In this document: positions 1 to 10,118 of the stretch, piece by piece
Layout: each line of letters starts with the position of its first letter
Position numbering within the stretch: position 1 is the first letter of the stretch
Source: Zychaea mexicana
Taxonomy: Eukaryota > Mucoromycota > Mucoromycetes > Mucorales > Lichtheimiaceae
Reading direction: 5' to 3'
DNA length: 64,000 nucleotides
Assembly: GCF_025766255.1 (NCBI RefSeq)
Contig: NW_026516664.1
Span: forward strand, 186,001-250,000
Program-made: the position numbers and the translations under genes
The notes under the pieces: model-generated
What the model was told of the DNA's origin: nothing
What the model saw: the letters and a program-made list of their open reading frames with translations, nothing else
Databases searched by the model: none

Positions 1-645
1 TAACAAACAGTGGCTTCTCATGCATACACTAAAGTTATGACACTTGAAAGGTGTCGTTTTGATTTTCTGCACCATACTTGAGATTTTAAAACAAAGGCAT
101 ATGAGTGCGCGTAGCATGACGGATGTAGTTTGCGGGACTTTGAGGAATTGACCATTAACTGCTGTGTACTAGACTTATCCTACTGCAAAACACCCATGTA
201 AGCTACATTGTGTTACTTTAAAATTAGCACGTTGCTTGCAGCAGCACTTGGCATGTTCTCAATGCTTTTGGGAGCTTTAGGTAATAAAAAAGTTATGTTT
301 TGAGGTCCTGTGTAATGGGGTTGAATCGGATTGAGCTTCAGGTCATTGCTATCCTGGTGCTTTCCGGCTTCTCCGCCGCCCAACTCCATTCTTTTCCGTT
401 AAATGATTATATACTCGGCTGTGCGAAGATGAAGAGAGGTGAAAAACGCATACCACGAGCTTAACAACAAAGCAGCTCTTTGACACAGTTTACGGCAACA
501 CGGGTCACTGAGTAGATGCAGCAGATATAATGCCGCATTGATCGAGGCCGCCAATTGGTGGATTGGAAATCGGATTAAAACTTGATGCGACCCCCGTGAG
601 CCGCTTACAACTTTACTCTCTTTCCTTTCTTTATTTCAATCGATC
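1..645. other. Left-edge noncoding stretch
   Basis: No open frame, tRNA or convincing relic was found. It holds the presumed promoter and CT-rich leader of the CFD1-type gene. A short stretch at about 75-95, and a second near 150-170, resembles 53619-53700 and may be a dispersed repeat. Confidence 0.5.
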
Positions 646-1617
646 ATGTCCGAAACAAACCTTTCCGGCGTTAAACACATTGTGCTAGTACTTAGTGGAA
701 AAGGTAAAAAAAAACAAGAAAGCTGTCTTTAACATTGTTGTGTTTGACTACCGCAGGAATACTTAAAAACAAAATCACTGTTCACCATATAGGAGGAGTG
801 GGCAAATCGTCAGTAACAACACAATTGGCCCTTAGTTTAGTCGAGAAGGGATTTAAATGTGGAATCATGGATGTTGATCTTACGGGCCCTTCCATTCCTC
901 GCATGCTCGGTCTTGATGGACACCAAGTGCACCAATCGTCCAAGGGCTGGGTGCCCGTATATGCAGACAGCAAGCAGAATCTGGCCTGCATGTCGATCGG
1001 CTTTTTGCTTACTAATAAAAACGATTCCGTCGTTTGGCGAGGACCTAAAAAGACAGGTATGCCTTGAAAAATTTAGATTGTGTGAGAGAGAGAGAGAGAG
1101 CTGCTTATTAATTCTCTTTTTTTTATGCAATATAGCAATGATCAAGCAATTTTTACAAGATGTATGCTGGGGCGAACTCGACTATCTGCTGATTGATACA
1201 CCACCTGGCACATCGGACGAACACATTGCTACCATCGAAAACTTGAAGGAATATTCTCCGGATGGTGCCGTGGTTGTGACAACACCTCAGGGCGTGGCGA
1301 TTGCGGATGTGCGTAAAGAACTGTCGTTCTGTAAAAAGGTCAAGTTACCGGTATTGGGCGTTGTCGAGAACATGAGCGGCTTTGTGTGCCCGCATTGTAC
1401 CGAGTGCACAAATATCTTTGCATCCGGTGGTGGCGAGGCTATGGCTGGCGAGTATGGGATCGAGTTTTTGGGACGTGTGCCAATTGATCCGGGTTTCACT
1501 ATGATGGTGGAAACGGACGGTGACGGATCTTACGTCAATTCGTTTGAAAAATCCAACCTGTTCCCCATCTTTAAAACTATCAGCAGTCGAGTAGTAGAAT
1601 TAACGCCATCACAATAA
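646..1617 (+). CDS. CFD1: Cytosolic Fe-S assembly P-loop NTPase, CFD1/NUBP2 type
   Basis: Three exons (646-703, 793-1056, 1136-1617) join in frame to 267 residues, the usual CFD1/NUBP2 size. The ATG at 646 opens MSETNLSG and is followed by the deviant Walker A GKGGVGKSS at residues 18-26, split by intron 1. The Mrp/NBP35 family motif [11 protein letters not shown] lies at about 127-137, and the cluster-binding CPHC at 192-195 is followed by a further Cys at 198. In this family, CFD1 pairs with NBP35 as the cytosolic scaffold that builds [4Fe-4S] clusters for transfer to apoproteins. The absence of an N-terminal four-Cys ferredoxin-like motif argues for CFD1 rather than NBP35. Nothing looks broken. 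The downstream neighbour converges on it with under 200 bases between stops. Confidence 0.93.
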
Positions 1618-1810
1618 GCAGGTGCAGCATCATCCTCATCCTAAACCCACACCGTTCGCTCTCTCTCTTTCTCTCTCTCCCCATTTACCATACATGCGAA
1701 ATTTGTACATATGAATACACATAATTGTTTATTATTATACACTTATACTTGGAAAAGAAGACTAGAGCAAAAATACAACACTTTTTTTTGATTTATATGT
1801 TAAGGAGAAT

Positions 1811-2917
1811 CTATACAAGTTTGGTGACATCCAGTCCCCAATTGCTTTCTAAATGGTCCAAGATGGCGGGTATACTGGAGAGTGTGTTGAACGTCTTGCG
1901 CTCAGCTCTGCTCATAATATCTTCAAACATATACATCAAATGATGATGGAAGATGAAATGGTTTGTGCCGTATCCTAACGCCAACCGAACGTAATCTTCA
2001 ATACATTCCCAAGGTGTCACATCATGACCTGCGAACAATGCTGGATTCTGCAACAAGCCTCTCGCCGACATGACGCCGTTCACTCCCGTCCGCTCATACA
2101 TCTCCTCTGCATCTTGGTTGGAGAAGATACTTCCGTTGGCAATCACCGGTACACTCACGGATTCCTTGACCAGTTTTATACCATCGAAATTGACAGGCTC
2201 CGTCGATTTTTGCCTTCGTGTTCGTCCATGCACAGTCAAGAAATCCACACCCACTGACTCGGCTCGTTTGACGAACTCATAGGTCTCTTTCAAGTCTGGA
2301 TGCACACGGATCTTGATACTGCATGGAATATTTACTCGGCCTTTGACAGTCTTGACCATGTCCCGAACAGCTTCTGGATCCGACATCAAATATGATCCAA
2401 TGTGTTCTTGAATAGCCCATTTTTGTGGACAACCACAGTTCAAATCTACACATATACACATTCACTTCCAGTGTTATCTCTTTGCGCCCTTATCGTAGAG
2501 CAGGTGTATTTGTAGTAGTAATAGTACATACCAATACCACCAGCGAACGGAGCCACCATTTCTGCAGCTGCTGCCAGATCAACACCATTGCTTGCTGCAA
2601 ACTGAACTACAACGGGATCGTCTGCTTCATTGGTAGAGTAATCGGTTTCACGAGCGAGATCTGAGTTCTTGAAGACATCGGCGAGGATCATTGGGGTATA
2701 TGCGATATCGACGTTGTACCTTGAATTTGCAGGGTGGGTGTGAGATCCACTTTTTGAGGTATAGAAGCCTATTCTTCCTTTTTTTCTTCAAGATAGAAAA
2801 CGAAACTTACTTGCGAACGAGCTCCCGAAATGGTAGCTTGCTGTAGCGCACCATGGGCGCACATACATTGACCCGATCTTTGGAATTTATAATGTCAAGG
2901 ACCGATGTCTTTGCCAT
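1811..2917 (-). CDS. DUS4: tRNA-dihydrouridine synthase, DUS4 type
   Basis: Minus-strand exons 2811-2917, 2532-2719 and 1811-2445 give 309 residues. The start is the ATG at 2917 (MAKTSVLDI). The FMN-barrel opening VCAPMVRYSKLPFREL is near residue 18. The catalytic-loop motif LNCGCPQKWA carries the expected active-site Cys at about 104 and is rebuilt by joining exons 2 and 3. SIKIRVH, VHGRTRRQK and PVIANG follow in family order. DUS enzymes reduce uridine in the tRNA D-loop using FMN and NADPH. The ending, in which the GVMSARGLLQNPALF motif is followed by only a short C-terminal tail, fits the short DUS4 class (U20a/U20b) rather than DUS1-3. Subfamily is inferred from motif wording and length. 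Confidence 0.88.
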
Positions 2918-3384
2918 GCTATAGTGATAAAATTGGAAAATGAAGAGGAGACCGCTACATTTAATATTCTATTCGAATGTTTAAGAGGCGCCTATGTATT
3001 AAAGGCGCAGGCTGTCAATACATGCGCCTTTTTACTCATCCCGCTACCATAAATAAGCTTGTATATGTCATGGAGGTCATCTCGTCTGACCGACCAAGAT
3101 GAAAAGAACGCCTTCTTATGCTTTAGCGTTGTTCTCAGCGTTTTTTGATTTCGCTATATCAACGTACAAAACGATCAATTGTAGACGATACGGGTTGGTA
3201 ATATAATATTTACGGAATAACAATAGTAATAAAAGAGTGGATGAACTACAAGGAGGTAAAAGATATTTACAAAGGTGGCAACTGTCGAACATAATAAAAA
3301 TACGAAAAAGAGGAAAAAGGATGGGGAGAATACAAATAAACTTTTTTTTTTATGTGGATTGATGGGAGGTGAGACGTAAAATAA
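2918..3384. other. Intergenic spacer
   Basis: AT-rich DNA between the DUS4 start and the stop of the ThrE/PRM10-like gene, both on the minus strand. It should contain the DUS4 promoter and the 3' end of the upstream gene. No coding or RNA signal was seen. Confidence 0.5.
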
Positions 3385-6074
3385 TCAAAAGTTCATGAGT
3401 GGTGTATGCGAACTTCCCTTTGGATAAACGACCAATGTGGCAACAAACAAACCGATGGTGATTCCAATCGAAGACTCAATCATGGCAAGCGCAAAAGATG
3501 CGCCCTGGGTACCCATGGAATCGTCGCCTGAAAACATGCCATAGCCGGCCTTGATGCTAAGACCTCCCGGTACGAGATAGAATACACCCAATAGGACAGC
3601 GTCGAATGACATTTTGCCAGTAAATTTGGTCAGCAGGTTGCCCAGGAGACCCAGGGTAAATGCAGGCACTGTTTGCAATATCTGGGCTGGCGCATGGGCG
3701 TAGCACTGCAGCAAGTAATTGACAACATAACCAATAGCAGAAACGATAATCATGGTAGGCCAACGGAACGGCCGGGCTCTGACGAAGACGCAGTAGGCCA
3801 GGGCAAAAAGTGGTACAAGTAAAATAAAGAAGCGCTGATCAATACGTTGGATATCGCAGGTAGTAATATCGGTTGCTCTTTGACATTCACTGGCGTTCCC
3901 TTTGTTGGTAATGTCCGGATCGATCAGTCGGTACAGCTCGGAACCCATTTCAATACCGTAGCCGAGTAAGAACGAGTAGACGATCGAGTACACCATGCGC
4001 ACCACACCACTGACAAGTTGCCTAGAGACAAGCTCGACCACGGCAACCGCCATGGGGTAACCAGGTAATATGACAATGAAGGCCGAGAATGCAATGGGTG
4101 TGAAGCAAAAGCCGTATTGGGTCACTGCTCGCGCCACAAACCCAATGATGATACACACAGTTACTTCCCAAATAGGCTGAAAGCTCTGGATCCGGCCGGA
4201 GAAAAATTCATAAATGGCGAAAATCACTATCATCGGGACCCATCGTGGGTTAATTGCTTGTTGTTTCCTTTTCTCGCAAGTAAATCATTTTTTTTTGGAT
4301 AAGGACACTTACTGGCTAGACCGGCCGAGACGCATGCGTCGTACCAAAAGCCACCGAAAAAGATCAAACAGCCACAGAAACTTGCGAGTCCATAGACGAA
4401 TGGATTCAGCCAACGCGGATAGAACGATGGTTCATTGGCGACCGTATCAATGAATTGTAATGCCTCATCCACGGGAACTTCACCATGAGCAACTAATTTT
4501 TCCAAGCGATATATTTCTCCGAGCTTGTGCATTTCGAATGTTTGTGATTGTCGTATAAAGTGCGTTTCGGTTGTATGGGTGCCTTGATCAAATACGGTCA
4601 TGAACATGACATTTGGCATATAAACGTACTCCGCATCGACCCCTAAAGTTGTGGATACGTGCCGCATGATATATTCCAAGCGATGTGCCGGACAGCCTGT
4701 AGATGCATGGTGTTAAAGATGTGTATAATTCTACGGCGATGTCGTTGCTATAGTAAGTAATTACCATAAAGCATGAGTGACTTGACAAGCTTGCGCAAAA
4801 ACTCTTGCTTTTGCAGAATGTTGGCAATCTCAAAGGTGATTCGAATACGATCTTCCAGAGTGATCGGCTCAAACTGGGAGGCGGTGGTGAACATGCTGTC
4901 GATGGACGACCGTCTCGATACGGAGGGCGACATAAGCTTCTTCTTCTCTAGACTAGGAACCAAATGGTTGCTTGCGGTCATTGTGGATAGCCAGCTGTAT
5001 GGACGGTTGATCATTTTCGGTCGCTGCGGAGTGAGCTTGTCGGCGGCAGAATTGGGGTCTGTGCTTGAATGCATCGGGACGTCGTACAACGATGCAGGTT
5101 TCTTCTTCAGATGCTTTTTTGCTTTCTTTGCTTCCTGAAAATTATTTTAGTCGATAAAAATTAATAAAAGGGGCTTATCTTCAGAAAATGCAGGGACTCA
5201 TCAAGCACTTGAGACACTGTCGGCATGGATCCTCATTGCCCTCTCAACTAGTTGATCTTGTTTTGCACTAAAAAGGTACCTTCTGCTGCTTTCGACGTTG
5301 GTTTTTTTTCTCCTGTTCTTGCTCATTTCGACGTCTTTGTGCTTCCAATTTCATCAGACTGGAAAGCACACTCCCACCACCGGCTCCCATGCCTAGACCC
5401 GCACCACTCATTGCTCCGGTAGAGGTTCCACCAGAGTCGATCGTTTCGTGTTGCGCACATTCCGGCATCCCACCGGGGCTACTGACCGTCTGCTCCCCGC
5501 CCTCCAGATCTGCTTCGTCCATGACACTGTTGGAACGAAAGCGTCGAGCCAACCGATCGTCTTGGCTAGTCCCATCACGAATACTCAGCATTCTCTCAAC
5601 AAGCGCGGCTGATTCCATGACGTGGTCCTGAAAACGAACATGGCGGTCTTGAGCTTCCTGGTGGTCGAGTGCTGCTTCCAACAGCTCGTTATCGGATCCA
5701 ACACCCGCTGCTGACTGATGCTCTTTTTCCTTGTCTATGCTGCTTCTGCTCCGGGACGAGATTCGGTTGTGTCGAGTAGGAGACGGCACGCTAGCCCAGT
5801 TGTTTTGTTTTTCGCCGTCATCATCTTCCATGGTATCGCTTTCGCTGCTTGTGCTGCTGGTATCATTTTGTTGTTGTTGTCGTCGTCGTTGTTCTCTTTT
5901 TGGGTCGTCTTTGGGTGTGGCTTCAACAGGTTCGCACGGGTGGACAGAATCAGTGGTCACTCTAAGCTCTGGTATATTTGGACAGGATACGGAGTGGACG
6001 AAAGGCGGCCGAGTGCTGCTACTGACGCTGCTTCTTCGACTATTTCCGCTGCCTTCGGGTCGCAGGTTATCCAT
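3385..6074 (-). CDS. ThrE/PRM10-type multi-pass membrane protein (DUF1212-DUF3815)
   Basis: The well-supported part is exons 4765-5134, 4313-4696 and 3385-4256. The soluble ThrE N-domain is recognisable from SLMLYG|GCPAHRLE, DAEYVYMPNVMFMTVFD and TETHFI. At least eight hydrophobic segments follow, including ILPGYPM, VRMVYSIVYSFLLGYGIEMGSELY and FYLVPGGLS. The family includes bacterial threonine/serine exporters and yeast Prm10; the fungal substrate is unknown. Upstream, a 268-codon Ser/Asp/Gln-rich frame (5268-6074, ATG at 6074) probably encodes a disordered N-tail, but two joins are abnormal. A short exon ending at 5179 joins the next exon in frame only through an AT-AG intron (5135-5178). 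The first-to-second exon join is out of frame unless the A8 run of the coding strand (5302-5309) has one more base. Start and N-terminus are therefore uncertain. Confidence 0.8.
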
Positions 6075-6830
6075 AGAAGCGTGTACGGAAAGTGTGTACT
6101 AAATGTGGAAGGGCGGTTGTTGTTGTTGTTGCTGTTATTGCGTAGAGGGAGAGAGATAAGTGAAAAAGAGTCTAGTACGCAAGAAAGGGCGGTCGCAAAC
6201 AATATAGAAAACGCTAGCTTTTTATTGTCGGAGATTTTTTTTTGGAACATAACCATAACTACAGAAAAAAAATATAAGGTTTGGCCTCCTCTGTCAGCAT
6301 TTCCAAAGGAACAACTATTTCGCATGATATTTCTGCGCCTCTAGATAGGGTAAGGGGGGGGGTGTTAAATGACCTGTAAAATTAACAAGATTTTTCATGA
6401 TCAAGACCACACGTCTACTTGTTTGTTCTTAATGTTGTTGATGCCTTTTAAAGCGCAATGACGCGCGGACAAATGTTTGTTAGACTCGGCTATTTACAAA
6501 CTATACAGCGGTTGGCCCTGGTCTTCTACACTACTGTATAAGTGAAATTCACCCTACAACAATACAAAGTAGCTCCTAAATAATTTTTTTTATCAAAAAG
6601 AAAGATGAGATTATACTTAAGTTATATATATTCCAAGTGTTTCCGTTGAAAAGCCATAAAGTTTTGCTCAGTAAAGAGCACACCCAGCGGATCCCCCAAA
6701 CAATACGCGAAATTAGTCGATTGCTGGATTCAGAGTCAACAAATGCTAAATTTCGCGATTCTCTCACAGTTCGCTAAACCTGCTTCTCATGCAATAACTA
6801 AAACAACAACCTCCTAATTCAACCGAAAAC
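6075..6830. other. Intergenic region with low-complexity tracts
   Basis: Contains poly-A/T runs, a G8 run near 6354 and a GTTGTT microsatellite near 6116-6135. It probably includes the promoter of the minus-strand ThrE-like gene. Open frames here are shadows of low-complexity sequence. Nothing else was recognised. Confidence 0.45.
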
Positions 6831-7653
6831 ATGCAAAACAATCGTTCGCCATCCCCAGCAGAAACACCCCATTCTCTCGCTGCCCCCAATACTACCTCTA
6901 AGGGTAAAAAAACTTTGAAGAAAACAGGAGGACGGGAAGGAAACCTCAACTACTCGGTAGTTGAGGACCTTCAACTTTGTAAATCGTGGTTGAAGATTTC
7001 GCAGAATCCCATTGTTGGCGCTGATTAAGAGTCAGATACGTTCTGGGAAGCAATTCGAGCACACTTCGCAGCCAACGTTGAAGCCCGTTGTGAACGTTCT
7101 GCGAAAGGGCTGTCAACTCGCTGGAGTCGAACTTTGCAGAAAGAAGTAGCAAAGTTCACTGGCTACCACAGTCAGGTCCTGAACCTCAGACAGAGTGGAC
7201 AGAACGAACTGGGTCAGGTAAATACACTATATAGAGTATGAATAGAAGCATATTATACAGGACCTGATACGTAATGGTAATTTCTAGCTCACCCAAGCGA
7301 AGGATATGTACCTGAAGTTCGAGAAGAAACCTTTTGGTTTCGAGCATTGCTGGGAAGTTCTGCGCAAGCATGACAAGTGGGGCGCAAAGGCAAAGGAAAT
7401 CAGCGACAAGCGTAGCGGCCCCAAGAAGGACAAGAAAGGGAAGGGCAAGGAAGGAGCCGCTGCCGCTCCTAATGTTGTCCAAGAAGGTGTGGATGGTGGA
7501 TCTTCGTCCAAATGTAAACCAAGACCCACCGGAAACAAGAAGGCAAAGGAGCAGGAGGCTCTCAAACGCAGCTACGAGCAAGCAATGAAAAATGAGCTTG
7601 AGAGTTTCTCGCAGAAACAAAAAAGAAGAGGAAGTTTTTCGAGCAGCTTGTAG
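6831..7653 (+). pseudogene. NAM-like (no apical meristem-associated) transposon protein with an internal stop
   Basis: Two exons (6831-7217, 7288-7653) join in frame to 250 codons that are open except for one TAA at 7026-7028. Recognisable blocks are LNYSVVEDLQLCKSWL, SDTFWEAIRAHF, a Cys/Lys/Arg block ending RWSRTLQKEV, KFTGYH and FGFEHCWEVLRKHDKW, in the order seen in NAM-associated proteins. Such proteins are known as DNA-binding partners of PIF/Harbinger transposases in plants and are frequent in fungal repeats. The tail is Lys-rich and disordered. No transposase lies beside it here; the window's Harbinger transposase is 35 kb away. The stop sits where a CAA codon would fit (GAD-stop-ESD). 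It may be a single mutation, RNA editing, or a sequence error in an otherwise intact copy. Confidence 0.7.
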
Positions 7654-8511
7654 TTGTAGAGAAAGAATAGAGAAAGGAGGAGAGAATGGCTTTTTCATGT
7701 CACGCACTTTCACTTTTTAGGCTTTGAGATTATGACCTTGGTGTCCTCCTTATCGAAATGTTGGTGCGAAGAAGAATCTTCAACATGGAGCCTATTAAAT
7801 TTCGACATCCTGCACCCTTGGTATCTCCTCCAAGTTCTCCTGGGTCCGCTCGTTCTGGTTCCATGTCTCCTTTGACGTCACCTGGGTCCTAGGTCGCCTA
7901 GTGGTCCACGGAAACAACAGCAGCAAAATCCTGGTGTCCATCCCCCTCAAAAAATGTCCAAACGGAGATAAATGTCAGTTTTTACATACAGTAGAAGTAG
8001 TAGATTCAACCACATCATGTGGATCTCTTCCCTGATCTTCATCGTCATAATCGTTTGATTAGCCCCTGGTGTCTTGATGTTGCCACCAGGTATGCCATAT
8101 CGCCTCTCTTGGGTAGAGGGTGGTGTAGTAGATGTTGTACTCTTGTAAAGCCTGTCACCAAAAATGAAGCACATTATCTACTCACAAACGAGACAGAAAA
8201 ACTTGCCGAGTAACATTCAAGAAACCATGAACATGTGTCCCGTAGAAAAGTACTGCAAAAAGATTTTACAGTATGTTACTCTATCACCAAGGTTGTTCTT
8301 AAGTATAAAGAAGAAAGACCAACATGTTTAAATCGGGCGGGCAAAAAAATAGCAATTTGGAGCGTGATAATCTCCGGGTAATGATACATTTTACATACAG
8401 TAAAATGGAGAATGATAGCTAACCTAGAATGGGTAGTGGTATATTGACGGTGTCGATGTTTCGGGATTGTTAATGGAAATGCGCGATAAGATTATGGAGC
8501 GTCTAGCAAAT
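7654..8511. other. Noncoding region, probably transposon 3' debris
   Basis: Follows the NAM-like pseudogene. The stretch at 7795-7960 has coding-like bias (Pro/Ser-rich when read on the plus strand) but is full of stops in every frame, suggesting decayed sequence. No terminal inverted repeat was found by eye. Confidence 0.35.
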
Positions 8512-8827
8512 AATAAAACCTGTCAGGGGCGCCGGCCCCGAACGACTTCGGTCGAGGCGGGTGGCCTTTCTGAGCTTGCTCAATCGGACAGTAGGTTCGA
8601 TTCCTGCTGTCCGGATACAACATCCTTCCTGTGGTTCCTTTGGTGAAAACTGGTCATCTCGCGGAAATTCCTGTGACAATCTGCATATAGCCCTCCCTGA
8701 CGATCAGTTTGGTCCATAGTAGCACACCAGTGTGCCTTAGTCGTTACTGGCAGTTTCTGATCTTTGCACACTATAATTAATGATACCCGATTAATGGTTT
8801 CCTTACAGAAAAATAAATAAAACCTGT
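8512..8827 (+). mobile_element. SINE-like retroposon flanked by 12-bp target duplication
   Basis: A 292-base insert (8524-8815) is bracketed by exact 12-base direct repeats AATAAAACCTGT at 8512-8523 and 8816-8827. The insert begins CAGGGGCGCCGG, ends in an A-rich tail and contains a perfect tRNA-type Pol III B box (GGTTCGATTCC, 8594-8604) about 70 bases from its 5' end. A degenerate A-box-like segment (CGGCCCCGAACG, about 8533-8544) lies where a tRNA-derived head would place it. The first 90 bases fold into consecutive hairpins: GGGGC/GCCCC, CGAC-TTCG-GTCG with a UUCG loop, TGAG-CTTG-CTCA, and a 12-bp tRNA-like minihelix. The remaining 200 bases are anonymous. TSD, A-rich end and internal promoter together fit a SINE mobilised by a LINE. 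No second copy was seen in this window. Confidence 0.55.
8594..8604 (+). promoter_or_regulatory. RNA polymerase III B box
   Basis: GGTTCGATTCC matches the tRNA-type B-box consensus GGTTCGANNCC at every fixed position. It forms part of the T-stem and T-loop of the minihelix at 8584-8615. No run of four or more T follows within 50 bases, so a terminator is not evident. Confidence 0.6.
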
Positions 8828-9071
8828 TACTCCTGATGAAGAAGTATGACGAATGGGGTAAAGACTCCGGACGAAGATTACAAGATAGTCTATTACTATA
8901 TACAAAAAAGCAAAATGAGTAGGGCTCTAGCAAAGATGGGAGGGGGTGATCTCCCCTCTTTTTTGTGTGTCTATGGAAAAGGTAATATGATATATGTTGG
9001 ATGTGACGGTAATGGTAGTAGAGAGAGATGAAAGAGGAGGAACAGATACTCTCAAAGGTTTCTGGGTTCTA

Positions 9072-9846
9072 TCATTTTGTATAAACAGCATTGCATCTGT
9101 CGACAAAGGCTTGCAGCATCATCTTGGACACTTGTTCAAAAAACACAGTGGAAGCTTGGGCATGGAGTGGCGAAGCGAATTCAAACCGGATATTAAAGTC
9201 GACATAGCACGAAGGATGATGTAATGCATCGGGCTGATTGAGTTTGTGTGCAGGCAAATTGGGTGTGAACCGCCAGGTCGTGACAAGCTCTTTAAACAAC
9301 GATGCATCGCTCGAAACGGCCTATATTAGATTCGGTATTCGGTTAAAATTTAGTTGATGGTGCGATTGGTGAGCTCCAAGTATGCATATAAACTTTCCAT
9401 GTACCTCGACGAATTTAGGGTGCTCGCAGGTTACTTGGGAGGTATACTTCTCTTCAAACATTTTGAATCCTATGCCGAGTTCACCATCAAACACCGTCCT
9501 TTTGGTTTGACCAGAAACTGGACGAGCACTGTAAACACGAGAAAACGTGCAGAAGGGGACAAATTGCTCGTAATCTTTGACATTGGAGACTACATTGTAC
9601 ACTTGTTCCTGTGACAAACTGTTCTTTCGTCAGCCCTCCCGAGAAAATTCACACATACGCATTCGATATATATATATATTTTAAGCAGAGTAGTCCCTAC
9701 TTTAGCAATTGGCGTTCGGAATGTTCTTTTCGGCTCGAAGGCAAAATGTCAGGCATGCTGAAAAATAAACGATTACAGGAGAAGTAAGGGGCAGCATTGG
9801 ATCGCGAGGCATTGGGGACGCGTGATGCCAAGACCCTGAGCACCAT
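9072..9846 (-). CDS. COQ10: Coenzyme Q-binding START-domain protein COQ10
   Basis: Exons 9701-9846, 9405-9618 and 9072-9320 join in frame to 202 residues. The ATG at 9846 opens a basic, Ser/Arg-rich leader (MVLRVLASRVPNASRSN), a plausible mitochondrial presequence. Characteristic START/COQ10 blocks follow: SQEQVYNVVSNVKDYEQFVPFC, FEEKYTSQV, SLFKELVTTWRF, VDFNIRFEFASPLHAQAS and FEQVSKMMLQAF. COQ10 binds ubiquinone in a hydrophobic pocket and supports its delivery to the respiratory chain at the mitochondrial inner membrane. The length matches the family. It sits head to head with the arrestin-like gene, 272 bases between start codons. Confidence 0.9.
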
Positions 9847-10118
9847 TTTTCTTTCTTATGTCTATAAGGTATGTTTTCCTGTCAGGACAAACACCAGGCG
9901 ACAATCCCAGCAAAGTTAATTGGGGGGTTTGGATTACTCGTCACATGGCACCGACGTTACACATGCAGTCTTTTTTTATATACACTTTGTTCTTCTAAAT
10001 TTATTCTCCCCTTTCTCTTCCCTTTCTTTCTTTTTTTTTCTTAAAAAAGCACGACCTTCTTTTGATAGTCTTCCATTAAACCATACATAAACTTTGATCA
10101 TAGCAGAAATAGACCCGC

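Noticed and set aside
5718..6344. Plus-strand 208-codon frame
   Set aside because: It lies antisense to the Ser/Asp-rich exon of the ThrE-like gene. Its Leu/Val/Phe runs are reverse complements of low-complexity coding sequence.
8521..8620. A complete tRNA gene
   Set aside because: The 5' acceptor strand lies directly before the T-arm, with no room for D and anticodon arms. The upstream hairpins do not form a cloverleaf.
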